A stretch of DNA of 64,000 nucleotides from Yoonia sediminilitoris. Lineage in GTDB: Bacteria; Pseudomonadota; Alphaproteobacteria; Rhodobacterales; Rhodobacteraceae. The DNA lies in NCBI RefSeq assembly GCF_003058085.1, contig NZ_QBUD01000008.1, forward strand, positions 111,836-175,835, read 5' to 3'. The notes below the pieces were generated by a model. The model was not told the origin of the DNA. It saw only the letters and a program-made list of their open reading frames with translations, and ran no database searches. Position 1 is the stretch's first letter. The number at the start of each line of letters is the position of its first letter. Positions 1-9,800 of this stretch are shown one piece after another. The position numbers were made by a program, and so were the translations under genes.

Positions 1-1195
1 CGTTGCGTTGCGGGATGCTCAGGATTTGGCCGGGATAAATCAGGTCAGGGTCTTTTATCAAATCGGAATTGGCCGCATAGACTTCTACAAAGAAAAGGCC
101 ATGTCCCAAATTCTCTTCGGCAATGGCCCAAAGTGTGGACCCCGGCTGGACCGTTCTGACAGCGACATCGCTGCCCTCTTGCGCAAGTTCAGCCGCCAGG
201 GCATCGGCAACATCCTGCGCCACCTCGCGCTTGAATGGGGTTTCAAGCCGCGACACGACATCCCCCGTCTCATCGACTTCATCAATGCGCAGCGTATAGA
301 CGCCGGTTTTTATGTCCGGCAATTCAATTTTCCAGTCCCCGCCTTCCGTCACCGCAGAGGCCGAAACAGGCGCGTTATCAAGATAGATTTGAACCGCCCC
401 GTCACCACTGGCCCGCCCCGAAATCTGGACTGCTCCGTTGGGGTCATAGGTGATGGCATCAAGCGCCACATCGGGGTCGTCAGCCGTAGCGGGCGCTTTC
501 GGAGCCGATTGCACCACACGAATGCCCGCGCCATCCGCCTGCAAGACCGTCGGCAAGGTTGGCGCGCTGTTGGTCACTGGCGCTTGCGCAGCTTCGACAA
601 TCGCAACAGGTACGTCGGCTGTGTCATCGTTGCCCGGCATCGCCGGTGCGGGTGCCGCTGATGGCGCAACGGTAGCACCGGGCGCATCTGCCAGCACCGA
701 TCTGGGTGGCGCAATCGGTGACACGATATAGCTGACCTCTGACCGGATCGCCGCGCCATCAGGGTCGGCAATCAGCGACAGGGTGCGCGGAGCTTCAGAG
801 GGGCTTGCCACTGGAAAGGACACAAAACTGCCTGACATATCACTCGTAACACGGTCAATCGCGCTATCGGCCAACATGATGTCGACAATCTGCGATGGTT
901 CCGCGCGCCCCGCCACAACCATTGACCCGTCGGGCTCGACCCGGAACGTATCAAAGACTGGCGGCGCAGGTTTCTCCGCTTCCGCATCCGGCGCTTCCGC
1001 GATGGCAACAGGTGCAGGGGGCGTTGCAGGCGGGTCAACCGCTGCGGGTGCCGCAACCGTCATCGGTGCAGATGGCGCGGGCGTCTCGACCGGAAAAAAG
1101 AAATAGCCAGCCGCCGCGATCAGAACAGCGGCTACTGCCCCCAATGCGAGCCGCACACCCTGTGATATTGCTTGTGTTTCCCCAGTGTCCGACAC
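1..1195 (-). CDS. LysM-domain membrane-anchored protein (3' end outside window)
   Basis: The minus-strand frame is open from the GTG at 1195 through base 1, so the C-terminus is cut off by the window edge, probably by little. About 398 codons are visible. A hydrophobic segment near residues 15-35 (ALGAVAAVLIAAAGYFFF) is a signal anchor. A long Pro/Ala-rich region follows, with two Ig-like stretches of the kind PDGSMVVAGRAEPSQIVDI and PNGAVQISGRASGDGAVQI. The end is a LysM module (QPGSTLWAIAE ... LIYPGQILSIP). LysM modules bind peptidoglycan, so a periplasmic, wall-associated role is inferred. The GTG start is chosen because AAGGGG lies 9 nt upstream; an ATG 11 codons earlier (1228) has no well-spaced ribosome site. 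It diverges from the LOG-family gene. Confidence 0.85.
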   Translation of the reverse strand, partial: MSDTGETQAISQGVRLALGAVAAVLIAAAGYFFFPVETPAPSAPMTVAAPAAVDPPATPPAPVAIAEAPDAEAEKPAPPVFDTFRVEPDGSMVVAGRAEPSQIVDIMLADSAIDRVTSDMSGSFVSFPVASPSEAPRTLSLIADPDGAAIRSEVSYIVSPIAPPRSVLADAPGATVAPSAAPAPAMPGNDDTADVPVAIVEAAQAPVTNSAPTLPTVLQADGAGIRVVQSAPKAPATADDPDVALDAITYDPNGAVQISGRASGDGAVQIYLDNAPVSASAVTEGGDWKIELPDIKTGVYTLRIDEVDETGDVVSRLETPFKREVAQDVADALAAELAQEGSDVAVRTVQPGSTLWAIAEENLGHGLFFVEVYAANSDLIKDPDLIYPGQILSIPQRN

Positions 1196-1307
1196 CGATA
1201 CGCACCCCTTCGCACACGCGTGCGACATTTCCCCGAACCATCCGGTTGCAGCATCATAGCAACCCCATCATAAACGGTCAAAGCGAAGTCTTCATAAAGG
1301 GTTAACT

Positions 1308-1865
1308 ATGTCGCACGTGATGAGATCGGTATGTGTCTATTGCGGCTCACGGGACGGCCGTGCCGCGCATTATGCCAAATCAGCAGACGAGACCGGCGCT
1401 ATGCTGGCAACAAACGGATGGCGGTTGGTCTATGGTGCAGGAGATGTCGGGCTTATGGGGCGTGTTGCCAACGCTGTCCAAAAGGCCGGAGGGGCCACCT
1501 TTGGGGTGATTCCGACTCATCTTTTTGACCGCGAAGTCGGCAAACGCGATCTGGATACATTCATCATCACCGAGACGATGCACGAGCGAAAGAAAGTGAT
1601 GTTCATGAACGCCGACGCAGTTGTCGTTTTACCGGGGGGTGCGGGATCGCTGGATGAATTCTTTGAAGTGCTGACATGGCGTCAGTTGGGTCTGCATGCC
1701 AAGCCGATCTATCTGCTCAATATCGACGGGTTCTGGGACCCGTTGGTGGCCCTGCTTGACCATGTGGTAGATCAAGGGTTTGCCGGAGATGATATTCTTG
1801 CCTATGTGACAACCGTCCCTGACGTGACATCGCTGGAAACTGCTTTGCGCGCGGCCCTGTCCTGA
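1308..1865 (+). CDS. LOG family protein (TIGR00730), putative cytokinin-riboside monophosphate phosphoribohydrolase
   Basis: This 185-residue Rossmann-type protein starts SVCVYCGSRDG and carries the family signature PGGAGSLDEFFE near residue 103, a variant of PGGxGTxxE, preceded by MHERKKVM with the conserved Arg-Lys pair. Characterised LOG proteins release the base from nucleoside 5'-monophosphates such as cytokinin ribotides or AMP. In bacteria the physiological substrate is usually unknown. The size is normal for the family. The ATG at 1308 has AAAGGG 6 nt upstream. The last 64 bases overlap the 3' end of the convergent rarD gene. Confidence 0.9.
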   Translation: MSHVMRSVCVYCGSRDGRAAHYAKSADETGAMLATNGWRLVYGAGDVGLMGRVANAVQKAGGATFGVIPTHLFDREVGKRDLDTFIITETMHERKKVMFMNADAVVVLPGGAGSLDEFFEVLTWRQLGLHAKPIYLLNIDGFWDPLVALLDHVVDQGFAGDDILAYVTTVPDVTSLETALRAALS

Positions 1866-2707
1866 CGGATCGCCGACACGGAATAGACTAGAAGTGCCGC
1901 CCAGATCATCGGGAATGCGATCGCGTGCCATTTGCTGAACGGCTCGCCGAAGACAAGGACCGCGCAGCCAAACTGCAGGGTCGGGTTTACATATTGCACC
2001 ACACCAACGGTCGCCATGGCAATCCGGCGGGCCGCAAAGCTGAACAGGATCAATGGTGTGGCGGTCAAAGGCCCGGAAAGCGCCAGCAGCAGATGCGTGT
2101 CCCACGACAAGGCCCCCACATCGCCGGTCAGCCACAAAAGCAACGCGGCAAAAGGGGCCAGTAGCAGGACCTCGGCTGTGACAGATACGACTGGACCCAG
2201 CGGCAGTTGCTTTTTGATTACGCCATAAAGACTGAACGATGCCGCCAGCCCCAATGCGATCCATGGCGGTACGCCCAACCCGATCGTCAGAACCAGAACT
2301 GCGCTGCCCGCAAGCAACACGGCAAGCCATTGCATGCGCTGCAACCGTTCGGAAAAACCTGCCCATCCCAGCAAGACCGCGACCAGCGGATAGACGTAAT
2401 AGCCAAGCGACGCCTCTATCCCCTGCCCCGTCTGAATCGCAAAGATATAGACCAGCCAGTTGAATGAAATCAGCGCGGCCGCACAGGCAATGACCCAGAC
2501 CTGACCGCCCCGGACCGCCTGCCCAACCAGCGCCAACCGGCCCTGAAACGCTAATATCGCCGCGAAAAAGAGAGACGACCAGACAGCGCGGTAGCATAGG
2601 ATTTCAATCGCAGGCACATGTTTCAATTGTGCGAAATACAAGGGCGAAAGCCCCCAGATCGTGCAGGCCATGACCATGGCCAACACACCCTTTGTCGCGT
2701 CACGCAT
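1802..2707 (-). CDS. rarD: RarD-type EamA-family transporter
   Basis: The protein has 301 residues with about ten hydrophobic helices and an N-terminal signature (GVLAMVMACTIWGLSPLYF, then EILCYRAVWSSLFF) typical of RarD within the drug/metabolite transporter superfamily. RarD was first noted as chloramphenicol-sensitive protein in Escherichia coli; natural substrates are not established. The start overlaps the 3' end of the upstream dehydratase gene by 8 bases, so the two are probably co-transcribed. The 3' end overlaps the convergent LOG-family gene by 64 bases, and the last residues (SSDVTSGTVVT) are encoded inside that overlap. Confidence 0.88.
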   Translation of the reverse strand: MRDATKGVLAMVMACTIWGLSPLYFAQLKHVPAIEILCYRAVWSSLFFAAILAFQGRLALVGQAVRGGQVWVIACAAALISFNWLVYIFAIQTGQGIEASLGYYVYPLVAVLLGWAGFSERLQRMQWLAVLLAGSAVLVLTIGLGVPPWIALGLAASFSLYGVIKKQLPLGPVVSVTAEVLLLAPFAALLLWLTGDVGALSWDTHLLLALSGPLTATPLILFSFAARRIAMATVGVVQYVNPTLQFGCAVLVFGEPFSKWHAIAFPMIWAALLVYSVSAIRQDRAARKAVSSDVTSGTVVT

Positions 2708-3671
2708 TGGCCATCAATCTGGTGTAGCGATCAAGCCCGATATTTGACCCGCAGGCAATGATCCCCACATGCCGCCCCGCAAGCTGGTCGCGTAAGGGGC
2801 CAAGGATGGCAGCAAGCGATGCGGCGCAGGCGGGTTCGGCTGTGATCCTCAGAATGTTTTGAAAGTGATCCATCGCGCCCAGCATCTGCGCATCCTCTAT
2901 CCGCACAATCTCGTCTACATGGGTGCGGGCGACGCTGTAGGAATAGGGCATTGCCAAAGGCGACCCAAGGCTGTCAGCGATGGTCGCCACCTGTTCCAGA
3001 CGGACAGGCTCGCCCGCCACAAAGCTGCGAAACATGCTGTCAGCGCCATAGGGTTCAACACCGATCACCTGCGCATCGGGTTTCATCTGCTTGACTGCCG
3101 CTGCCATCCCGCTGATCAGGCCACCGCCGCCAATGGGCACGACATAAGTGTCCACGTGGGGGGCCTGGGAAATATACTCAAACCCGCAGGTAGCCGCCCC
3201 AAGTGTCATATGCGGGGCCTCGAACGGATGCAGCAGTGCCCGCCCCGCATCTGCGGCAGCATTCATCGCATCAAAGGCCGCGGCCATATCATCGTGCAAC
3301 GTGACTGTTGCCCCCAGCGCCTTGCACCCGGCGATCCGGGACGGGTCCGTTGCGCGCGGCATCGCGATCAACGCATCGACACCGGCAGCCTTGGCCGCCC
3401 ACGACACCGCCAGCGCATGATTGCCACCGCTGGCTGCGACGACCCCGCGCGCGCGCTGCGCATCGCTGAGTTGGCGTATGCCCAGCAACACACCCCGCGC
3501 CTTGAAGGACCCCGCCTGCTGGAACAGTTCCAGCTTGAGCGTGACGCTGGCACAGTCGGGCAAGATGCCATCCCAGCGCGCAGAGGCCAAAGGCAAAACC
3601 GGTGTTGCGATCACCGCACCGCGCAGCGACGCCGCCGCAGTTTCAATCTCTGGCAATGTCGGTCCGGCCAT
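2700..3671 (-). CDS. PLP-dependent threonine/serine dehydratase-like enzyme
   Basis: Fold-type II PLP enzyme of about 323 residues. GSFKARG near residue 56 contains the Schiff-base lysine, ASGGNHA contacts substrate and PLP, and the glycine loop VPIGGGGLISG binds the PLP phosphate. The family includes catabolic threonine dehydratase, serine racemase and 3-hydroxyaspartate dehydratase. Without a C-terminal ACT domain it is not the biosynthetic IlvA, and the exact substrate cannot be read from sequence. The ATG at 3671 is preferred over one 17 codons upstream because GGAG lies 9 nt before it and the upstream option runs into the sodB terminator. It overlaps rarD by 8 bases. Confidence 0.85.
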   Translation of the reverse strand: MAGPTLPEIETAAASLRGAVIATPVLPLASARWDGILPDCASVTLKLELFQQAGSFKARGVLLGIRQLSDAQRARGVVAASGGNHALAVSWAAKAAGVDALIAMPRATDPSRIAGCKALGATVTLHDDMAAAFDAMNAAADAGRALLHPFEAPHMTLGAATCGFEYISQAPHVDTYVVPIGGGGLISGMAAAVKQMKPDAQVIGVEPYGADSMFRSFVAGEPVRLEQVATIADSLGSPLAMPYSYSVARTHVDEIVRIEDAQMLGAMDHFQNILRITAEPACAASLAAILGPLRDQLAGRHVGIIACGSNIGLDRYTRLMANA

Positions 3672-3686
3672 GGGGATGCTCCACGT

Positions 3687-3716
3687 AAAAAGGCCCGCGA
3701 GATGTCCCACGGGCCT
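3687..3716 (-). terminator. Rho-independent terminator of sodB
   Basis: On the minus strand, AGGCCCG and CGGGCCT form a 7-bp stem around a 12-nt loop, followed at once by a run of five T residues. It lies 25 bp beyond the sodB stop codon and just before the start region of the dehydratase gene, so it separates the two transcripts. Confidence 0.8.
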
Positions 3717-3740
3717 TGGCATTTGTCTATGGCAAATGGA

Positions 3741-4340
3741 TCAGAGACGCGATGACACGTTTTCCCAGTTTACCAGATTATCCAGGAAGTTGGTCAGGTA
3801 GGCGGGGCGCTTGTTGCGGAAGTCGATATAATAGGAATGTTCCCACACATCGCAGCCCAGCAGGGCCGTCTGGCCAAAGCACAGGGGGTTCACGCCGTTT
3901 TCGGTCTTGGTGACGGCCAATGATCCGTCACCGTTCTTGACCAGCCAGCACCAGCCAGAGCCGAATTGACCCGCACCTGCCGCGCTGAACTGCGATTTGA
4001 ACTCATCAACTGAGCCAAAGCTTTCGGTGATCGCCTTTTCAAGCTCGCCGGGCATGCCTGCATCGCCGGGGCCCATCATTTCCCAAAACTGGTTGTGGTT
4101 CCAAAGCTGGCTGATGTTGTTGAAAATGCCATTCTGGGCAACGGCGGTCTTGTCGTAGGTGCCGATGATGATCTCTTCAAGAGATTTACCTTCCCAATCT
4201 GTGCCTTCAATCGCCTTGTTGCCGTTCGTGACATAGGCGTTGTGGTGCAGATCATGGTGGTATTCGAGGGTCTCGGCGGACATGCCTTTCGACGCAAGCG
4301 CATCGTGGGCATAGGGAAGATCGGGAAGTGTAAAAGCCAT
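3741..4340 (-). CDS. sodB: Superoxide dismutase, Fe type
   Basis: Protein of 199 residues, the normal length. The metal ligands are all present: His28 (EYHHDLHHNAY), His82 (QLWNHNQFW), Asp164 and His168 (DVWEHSYYIDF). Gln78 in the SQLWNH segment sits where iron enzymes carry the outer-sphere glutamine, which favours iron over manganese. It dismutates superoxide to oxygen and peroxide. No signal peptide is seen, so it is cytoplasmic. It is monocistronic, ending in the hairpin at 3687-3716. Confidence 0.95.
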   Translation of the reverse strand: MAFTLPDLPYAHDALASKGMSAETLEYHHDLHHNAYVTNGNKAIEGTDWEGKSLEEIIIGTYDKTAVAQNGIFNNISQLWNHNQFWEMMGPGDAGMPGELEKAITESFGSVDEFKSQFSAAGAGQFGSGWCWLVKNGDGSLAVTKTENGVNPLCFGQTALLGCDVWEHSYYIDFRNKRPAYLTNFLDNLVNWENVSSRL

Positions 4341-4542
4341 TTTTTTATCTTTCTGAGTTGCGGAAAGGATGTGTTGTTACATGTCACATCAACCGGCAAG
4401 GTCAAGTGTTCACTGACTGCGCGATGTGCGATCCGGCAGTCGCCTTTGGCCAATAATCCTGTTCTGGATACAATGCGGCTTGCGTAACAGGGTGATCAAA
4501 CTACCCTAACGGGAAATCAGCAAATCAGCAGGGAGAATACCA

Positions 4543-5865
4543 ATGGCGGACGGAAGCAAGACAAACCCAACCACGCGGCGCAGCATCGTCGTGCAGGAAT
4601 TCACCAACAGCGTATTGGACCCGCATGAACCGATGCTTGGTCCACTTGAAAATGGCGGGACGATCATCGCGAACACGGCACCGGGCTGCTGGGGCCCGAT
4701 GATTACACCCAGCCTGCGCGGCGGTCACGAGGTCACAAAACCCGTGTTCATTGAAGGCGCAGAGGTCGGCGACGGGGTGGCCATGCGCATCCGCGACATT
4801 ACCGTGACCTCGACCGCGACCGCATCCGGCCATGACAGTTCGCCCGAAGGCTTTTGTCTGGGGGACCCTTATGTCGCCGCACGCTGCCCGGTCTGCGATA
4901 CCGTCTGGCCCGAGACCCATATCGAAGGGGTCGGTCAGGATTCAGTCAAATGCGACGCCTGCGGAAATGCCGTCAAACCCTTTGAAATTGTGCACGGCTA
5001 CACTGTCACTTTTGATGACACCCGTACTGTGGGGCTGACCCTGCCGCAAGAGGCTGCTGAAACCATCGCGAAAGACGCCGACCACTACGCCGCCCTGCCC
5101 GATGAAAGTCACCAGCATTCGATCCTGAATTATGCCCCGTCTGACATGCCGGGAACACTTGTGCGGATGCGCCCTTTTATGGGTCAGCTTGGCACCTGCC
5201 CGTCGATGCCGATGCCCGACAGCCATAACGCCGGTGATTTCGGGGCATTTCTTGTGGGTGCGCCGCACGACTATGGCATTACCCCCGAACAGTTGGCCGC
5301 ACACAAGACCGATGGCCATATGGATATTGATGCCGTGCGCGCAGGTGCCATTCTTGTGGCCCCTGTCAAGGTGCCCGGCGCGGGCGTTTACATGGGCGAT
5401 ATGCATGCTGGTCAGGGTGACGGAGAAATCGCCGGACATACGATGGATGTGTCAGGCAGCGTGACCTTGCAAGTCGAAGTGGTCAAGAACTACCCGCTGG
5501 ACGGCCCTGTCCTGTTCCCGCTGGAAGAGGACCTGCCGCCCTTGGCAAAACCCTTTACCGACGATGAGAAGGCCAAAGGGCAGCGCCTTGCCGCAAAATG
5601 GGGTTTGTCGCAGATTGAACCACTGGCCCCCATTTCGGTTGTCGGCACGGCGGCCAACCTGAATGACGCCATCGAAAACGGGCTTTCGCGGGCGGCGCAA
5701 CTGCTGGATATGACGGTAGCTGAAGTGCGCAATCGAGCCACCGTGAACGGGGCCATTGAAATCGGGCGCGCACCGGGCGTCATTCAGGTGACGTTCCTCG
5801 CGCCGCTGGCCAAACTCGATCTGGTCGGGCTGGGCGACTATGCCCGCGAACAGTACGGGCTGTAG
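4543..5865 (+). CDS. Acetamidase/formamidase family protein with zinc-ribbon-like insert
   Basis: The protein has 440 residues of the FmdA/AmdA family. The family hallmark GDMHAGQGDGE is present near residue 290, with PMPDSHNAGDFG upstream. Characterised members hydrolyse formamide or short amides to ammonia and the carboxylate. Between residues 115 and 140 are two C-x2-C pairs (Cys115/Cys118 and Cys137/Cys140) resembling a small zinc ribbon. This could be a structural metal site or a sign of a specialised substrate. No amide transporter lies beside it. A purine-rich GGGAGAAT precedes the ATG. The amide substrate is not established. Confidence 0.85.
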   Translation: MADGSKTNPTTRRSIVVQEFTNSVLDPHEPMLGPLENGGTIIANTAPGCWGPMITPSLRGGHEVTKPVFIEGAEVGDGVAMRIRDITVTSTATASGHDSSPEGFCLGDPYVAARCPVCDTVWPETHIEGVGQDSVKCDACGNAVKPFEIVHGYTVTFDDTRTVGLTLPQEAAETIAKDADHYAALPDESHQHSILNYAPSDMPGTLVRMRPFMGQLGTCPSMPMPDSHNAGDFGAFLVGAPHDYGITPEQLAAHKTDGHMDIDAVRAGAILVAPVKVPGAGVYMGDMHAGQGDGEIAGHTMDVSGSVTLQVEVVKNYPLDGPVLFPLEEDLPPLAKPFTDDEKAKGQRLAAKWGLSQIEPLAPISVVGTAANLNDAIENGLSRAAQLLDMTVAEVRNRATVNGAIEIGRAPGVIQVTFLAPLAKLDLVGLGDYAREQYGL

Positions 5866-5889
5866 GGCCATCACTGGCCTGACAAAGGA

Positions 5890-5910
5890 GTGGCCGCGCA
5901 AAGCGGCCAC
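5890..5910. terminator. Hairpin between convergent genes
   Basis: GTGGCCGC pairs with GCGGCCAC around a 5-nt loop, a perfect 8-bp stem. It lies 25 bp after the formamidase-family stop and 21 bp from the stop of the convergent small gene. Neither strand has a strong T run, so a bidirectional terminator is inferred from position and stem strength only. Confidence 0.45.
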
Positions 5911-5930
5911 ACATCATGGCGCGGCGCGCT

Positions 5931-6134
5931 TCAAACGTCTTTCTGGGCCAGGTTCACCACCCGGCATGTCCAGCTTTTGATCGTGTAACCCGGTCGCTGC
6001 GATGACCATTTGGCAAGTTGCGGCTGCGCACCCATCATGCAGGCCATCGGGGTAACATCCGTAAACAGTAGACTTTGGTCATTGCACTGCGTCGGAGACG
6101 CCGCCAGACAGGCGACAAAGATCAATTCGATCAT
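5931..6134 (-). CDS. Small exported hypothetical protein
   Basis: A 67-residue protein starting MIELIFVACLAASPTQC, which looks like a short signal peptide with cleavage after Ala-Ala-Ser. The mature part has four Cys (C20, C33, C58 and one in the signal region) and ends ...NLAQKDV. Small proteins of this kind with paired cysteines recur in roseobacters; no function is known to me. The ATG at 6134 has GAGG 6 nt upstream, better than an in-frame TTG four codons earlier. Confidence 0.7.
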   Translation of the reverse strand: MIELIFVACLAASPTQCNDQSLLFTDVTPMACMMGAQPQLAKWSSQRPGYTIKSWTCRVVNLAQKDV

Positions 6135-6197
6135 GTTCAACCTCAATCCATATTGTTCTTGTTATGCCACCAATACGGACTAAAGTTTAGGATCATG

Positions 6198-6223
6198 TTA
6201 AAACGCCGCACAATGGCGCGGCG
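6198..6223 (-). terminator. Probable terminator of the sarcosine oxidase operon
   Basis: Reading the minus strand just past the soxG stop, CGCCGC and GCGGCG form a 6-bp GC-only stem with an 8-nt loop, followed by TTTTAAC. The T run is short, so termination efficiency is uncertain. Confidence 0.6.
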
Positions 6224-6238
6224 CCTAGGGTCAGGACC

Positions 6239-6808
6239 CTAGCTGGCCCGTACGTCACTGACCGGCCCCGCCTTGGCAGAGGCCGCGAGCAGATCAAAAG
6301 CATACGCTGCCACGGACCTGAAACAGATCAGCTCAAAGGCACCGTCATCGCGCATCCAGAAGGCGGCTGCGATCTGGCCCAGATGAGTGCGTCGCACCAT
6401 GCCGGGTTTAAAACTATCAGGATGCAGATCAACAGGTGCCAGCTTGGCAATGACATCGCGGGCAAATGGCCCGTCGATATGGATCAGCGCGCGCGCGTCC
6501 GAAACATTCTCGGCCAGATAGTGCTGGCCTTTCATCCCCTGCTCAACCGATGCAAGGCTGCCCGCAACATCGGCGTAAGGCACCAGCATCAAAAGTTCAT
6601 CCGGCGACATCCAGCAAAGGGCCTTGTCACCAGACCTGCTGATCTGCCCCCGTTCGGGAATCGCCAGACCCATCGTTTTGCAGGCCGCTTTCAGGCTCTT
6701 GGCGGACAGATCACAGCGCAGGGTGATCATGCCCTGCAAACCGGCATCGGCGATCGTGACATCCCCCGTGGCCACACGCCCTTGCAGGGCACTCACTGCA
6801 TCAGACAT
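6239..6808 (-). CDS. soxG: Sarcosine oxidase subunit gamma
   Basis: The protein has 189 residues starting MSDAVSALQGRV. The second half (WMSPDELLMLVPY, then ENVSDARALIHIDGPFARDVI) matches the gamma subunit of the heterotetrameric enzyme, which is related to the folate-binding T-protein fold and supports subunit packing. The enzyme oxidises sarcosine to glycine, passing the methyl carbon to tetrahydrofolate. The ATG at 6808 overlaps the soxA stop by 8 bases, indicating translational coupling. It is the last gene of the operon. Confidence 0.9.
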   Translation of the reverse strand: MSDAVSALQGRVATGDVTIADAGLQGMITLRCDLSAKSLKAACKTMGLAIPERGQISRSGDKALCWMSPDELLMLVPYADVAGSLASVEQGMKGQHYLAENVSDARALIHIDGPFARDVIAKLAPVDLHPDSFKPGMVRRTHLGQIAAAFWMRDDGAFELICFRSVAAYAFDLLAASAKAGPVSDVRAS

Positions 6809-9800
6809 TCTGCTTTGCCCCTTCTTTGTCATAGACCACCGGATCAACGATTTTGGCCTTTACTGTGGTGCCATCAACCTTGTTGAATTCAATGACCTCG
6901 CCCATACGGTCCGGCCCGTTGCGCACAAGACCCATCGCAATGCCCCGTTCAAGGTTGGCGGAATAATAGGTCGAGGTGACGCGCCCTTGGGTGTTCACCT
7001 GCCCATTTTCGTTGGTACCGTCTGCAATGGCATAGGCCCCGTCCGGCAACACAGAGCCGTCCAGCGTTTCCAGCCCGACCAGTTTCCAACGGTGCGGGTC
7101 CGCCATATGGCTACGCAGATGCGCACGCTTGCCAAGGTAGTCCTCTTTCTTTTTGGACAGGGCCCACCCAAGGTTCAGGTCTTGGGGAATGACGGTGCCA
7201 TCGGTTTCGTCCCCGATCATGATAAAGCCCTTTTCGGCCCGCAGAATATGCAGGGTCTCGGTTCCGTAGGGCATGATGCCGAATTCCTCGCCCGCTTCCA
7301 TAAGGGTCGTCCAGAAGGCGGCGCCTTGCCCCGCCGGGACGGCGATTTCGTAACTGAGTTCGCCCGAGAAACTGATGCGGAAAACGCGCGCATCAAAGCC
7401 GCCGATCTGGCCCTCGCGCCATTGCATGAAGGGCAGCACCTCGGCTGACACATCCATGCCGCCCAGCTTTTCCAGCAGCTTGCGGGCATTGGGGCCAACA
7501 ACGGCAATCTGCGCATACTGTTCGGTCACATTGGCAACGTAAACCTGCCAATCCCACCACTCGCATTGTAGCCAGTCTTCCATATGGGCATGGATATGCT
7601 CTGCCCCGCCAGTGGTCGTGTGGCACAGCCATGTGTCTTCAGACATCCGAGCCACAACACCATCATCCATCAAGAAGCCATTTTCGGAACACATCAGCCC
7701 ATAGCGGCATTTGCCAACCGGCAGCGTCGACATCATGTTGGTGTACATCATGTCCAGAAACTTGCCTGCGTCCGGCCCTTTGACGATCAATTTGCCAAGG
7801 GTCGAGGCATCAAGCAGCCCTAGGTTTTCGCGGGTGTTCCTGACCTCGCGATGGACGGCATCCTCGACGCTTTCGCCGTCACGCACATAGGCATATGGCC
7901 TGCGCCAGTGGCCGACAGGTTCATTGTCGGCACCGTTGTCATTGCTCCAATCGGAAATGGGTGTTTTGCGGACCGGCTGAAACAGGTCATTGGCCGCTGC
8001 ACCACCAATCGCCCCAAGCGATATCGGGGTATAGGGCGGGCGGAATGTGGTTGTGCCCACGTTCGGAATATCTGCATTCAACGATTGAGCAAGAACAGCA
8101 AGTCCATTGATATTGCTTAATTTTCCCTGATCTGTCGCCATCCCAAGCGTTGTATATCGCTTGGCATGTTCGACGCTTTCAAAGCCTTCCTGCGCGGCCA
8201 GTTGCACGTCGGACACTTTCACGTCGTTCTGGAAATCCAGCCACGCCTTGGACCGCAGTGCGTAATTCGCGCCTTGCGGCATCAGCCAAACCGGCGAAAT
8301 CGGTCCTTCTTCCTGATCTTCACCCAAGGGGGCCTGCGCACCCTTTTTCATATGACCCGCAGCTTTCGCAGCTGCCCGGCCAGCGGCCCAGCCATCGCCC
8401 ACTACCTCGGCCGTGAAAAGATGCCCGTTGGCGATGCCCGCGGTGCTGACAAAAGGCTGACCCTTGTCACCTGTGGGTGGTTTTTCGGGGTCCGGGCGGA
8501 ACATGACCTGATCGGCATCCCACATCAGCTTGCCCCCGCAATGGGACCAAAGATGCACAACCGGCGACCAACCACCGGACATGGCCACGCAGTCACAAGC
8601 GACCTCTTCCAGCACACTGCCTTCACCCGCCTGGGCGCAAATCGCCACACCGGTAACGCGCTTGCCGCCTTTGACCTTGGCGATGGCTTTGCCCGTCTCG
8701 ACCCTGATCCCAAGCGCGCGGGCCTGGTCAATCAGCGGCCCTGCCGCCTGCGTACGGGCGTCAATAATGACAGGCACGGCAAGACCCGCCTCCAGCAAGG
8801 TAATGGCAGTGCGATATGCGTCGTCATTGTTGGTCACGACAACCGTTCGATCCCCGACTGACACACCGTAGTTCACCACATAATCGCGCACCGCAGCGGC
8901 CAGCATCACACCAGGCACATCATTGCCAGCAAAAGACAAGGGGCGTTCAATTGCGCCTGTCGCCGTGACAATCTGCTTGGCCCTGATCCGCCACAACCGG
9001 TGGCGCAGGCTGTTTGTGTCAGGGGCATGATCTGTCAAACGCTCATAGGCCAAGGCATATCCATGGTCATACACGCCTGCACCCATGCAACGACTGCGCA
9101 GAGAGACATTCTCCATTTTTTCAAGCGCTTGCAGGGTCTTTTCAACCCACTCTTCAGCAGGCAGCCCGTCTATCACGGCACCATCGACAACAGCCCGTCC
9201 GCCCCAGTGGGCAGTCTGTTCGAGCAGCATCACCCGCGCGCCGCGTTCACCGGCGGCCACGGCAGCAGCCAGTCCGGCAATGCCGCCACCCACGATCAGC
9301 ACATCCACGTGGCAGTGAAAATGTTCGTAGCTGTCCGCGTCGCGGTCCTTGGGCGCTTTGCCCAGTCCGGCTGACTGGCGAATGAACGGTTCATAGACGT
9401 GCTTCCACAAGGGGCGCGGATGAATGAACATCTTGTAATAGAAGCCCGCAGGCAAGAAGCGGGACAAATGCGTGTTGATGGCCCCCACATCAAATTCAAG
9501 GCTGGGCCAATGGTTCTGCGATGCGGCGATAAGCCCTTCAAACAGTTCGGTGGTGGTGACGCGCTGGTTCGGCTCGAAACGCCCTCCCTTACCCATATTC
9601 ACAAGGCCGTTGGGTTCTTCCGCACCGCTGGCAACAACGCTGCGCGGACGGTGATACTTGAAAGAGCGCCCCATCAACATCTGATCGTTGGCCAAGAGGG
9701 CCGACGCGAGCGTATCACCTTCATAACCGCGCAGATTTTTTCCGTTAAAGGTGAATGACAAGGCCTTGCCTTTGTTCAACAAACGCCCCTCATTAGCTAG

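Noticed and set aside
8..661. Plus-strand frame at the left edge
   Set aside because: It is antisense to the LysM protein, whose C-terminal LysM motif and N-terminal anchor are clear.
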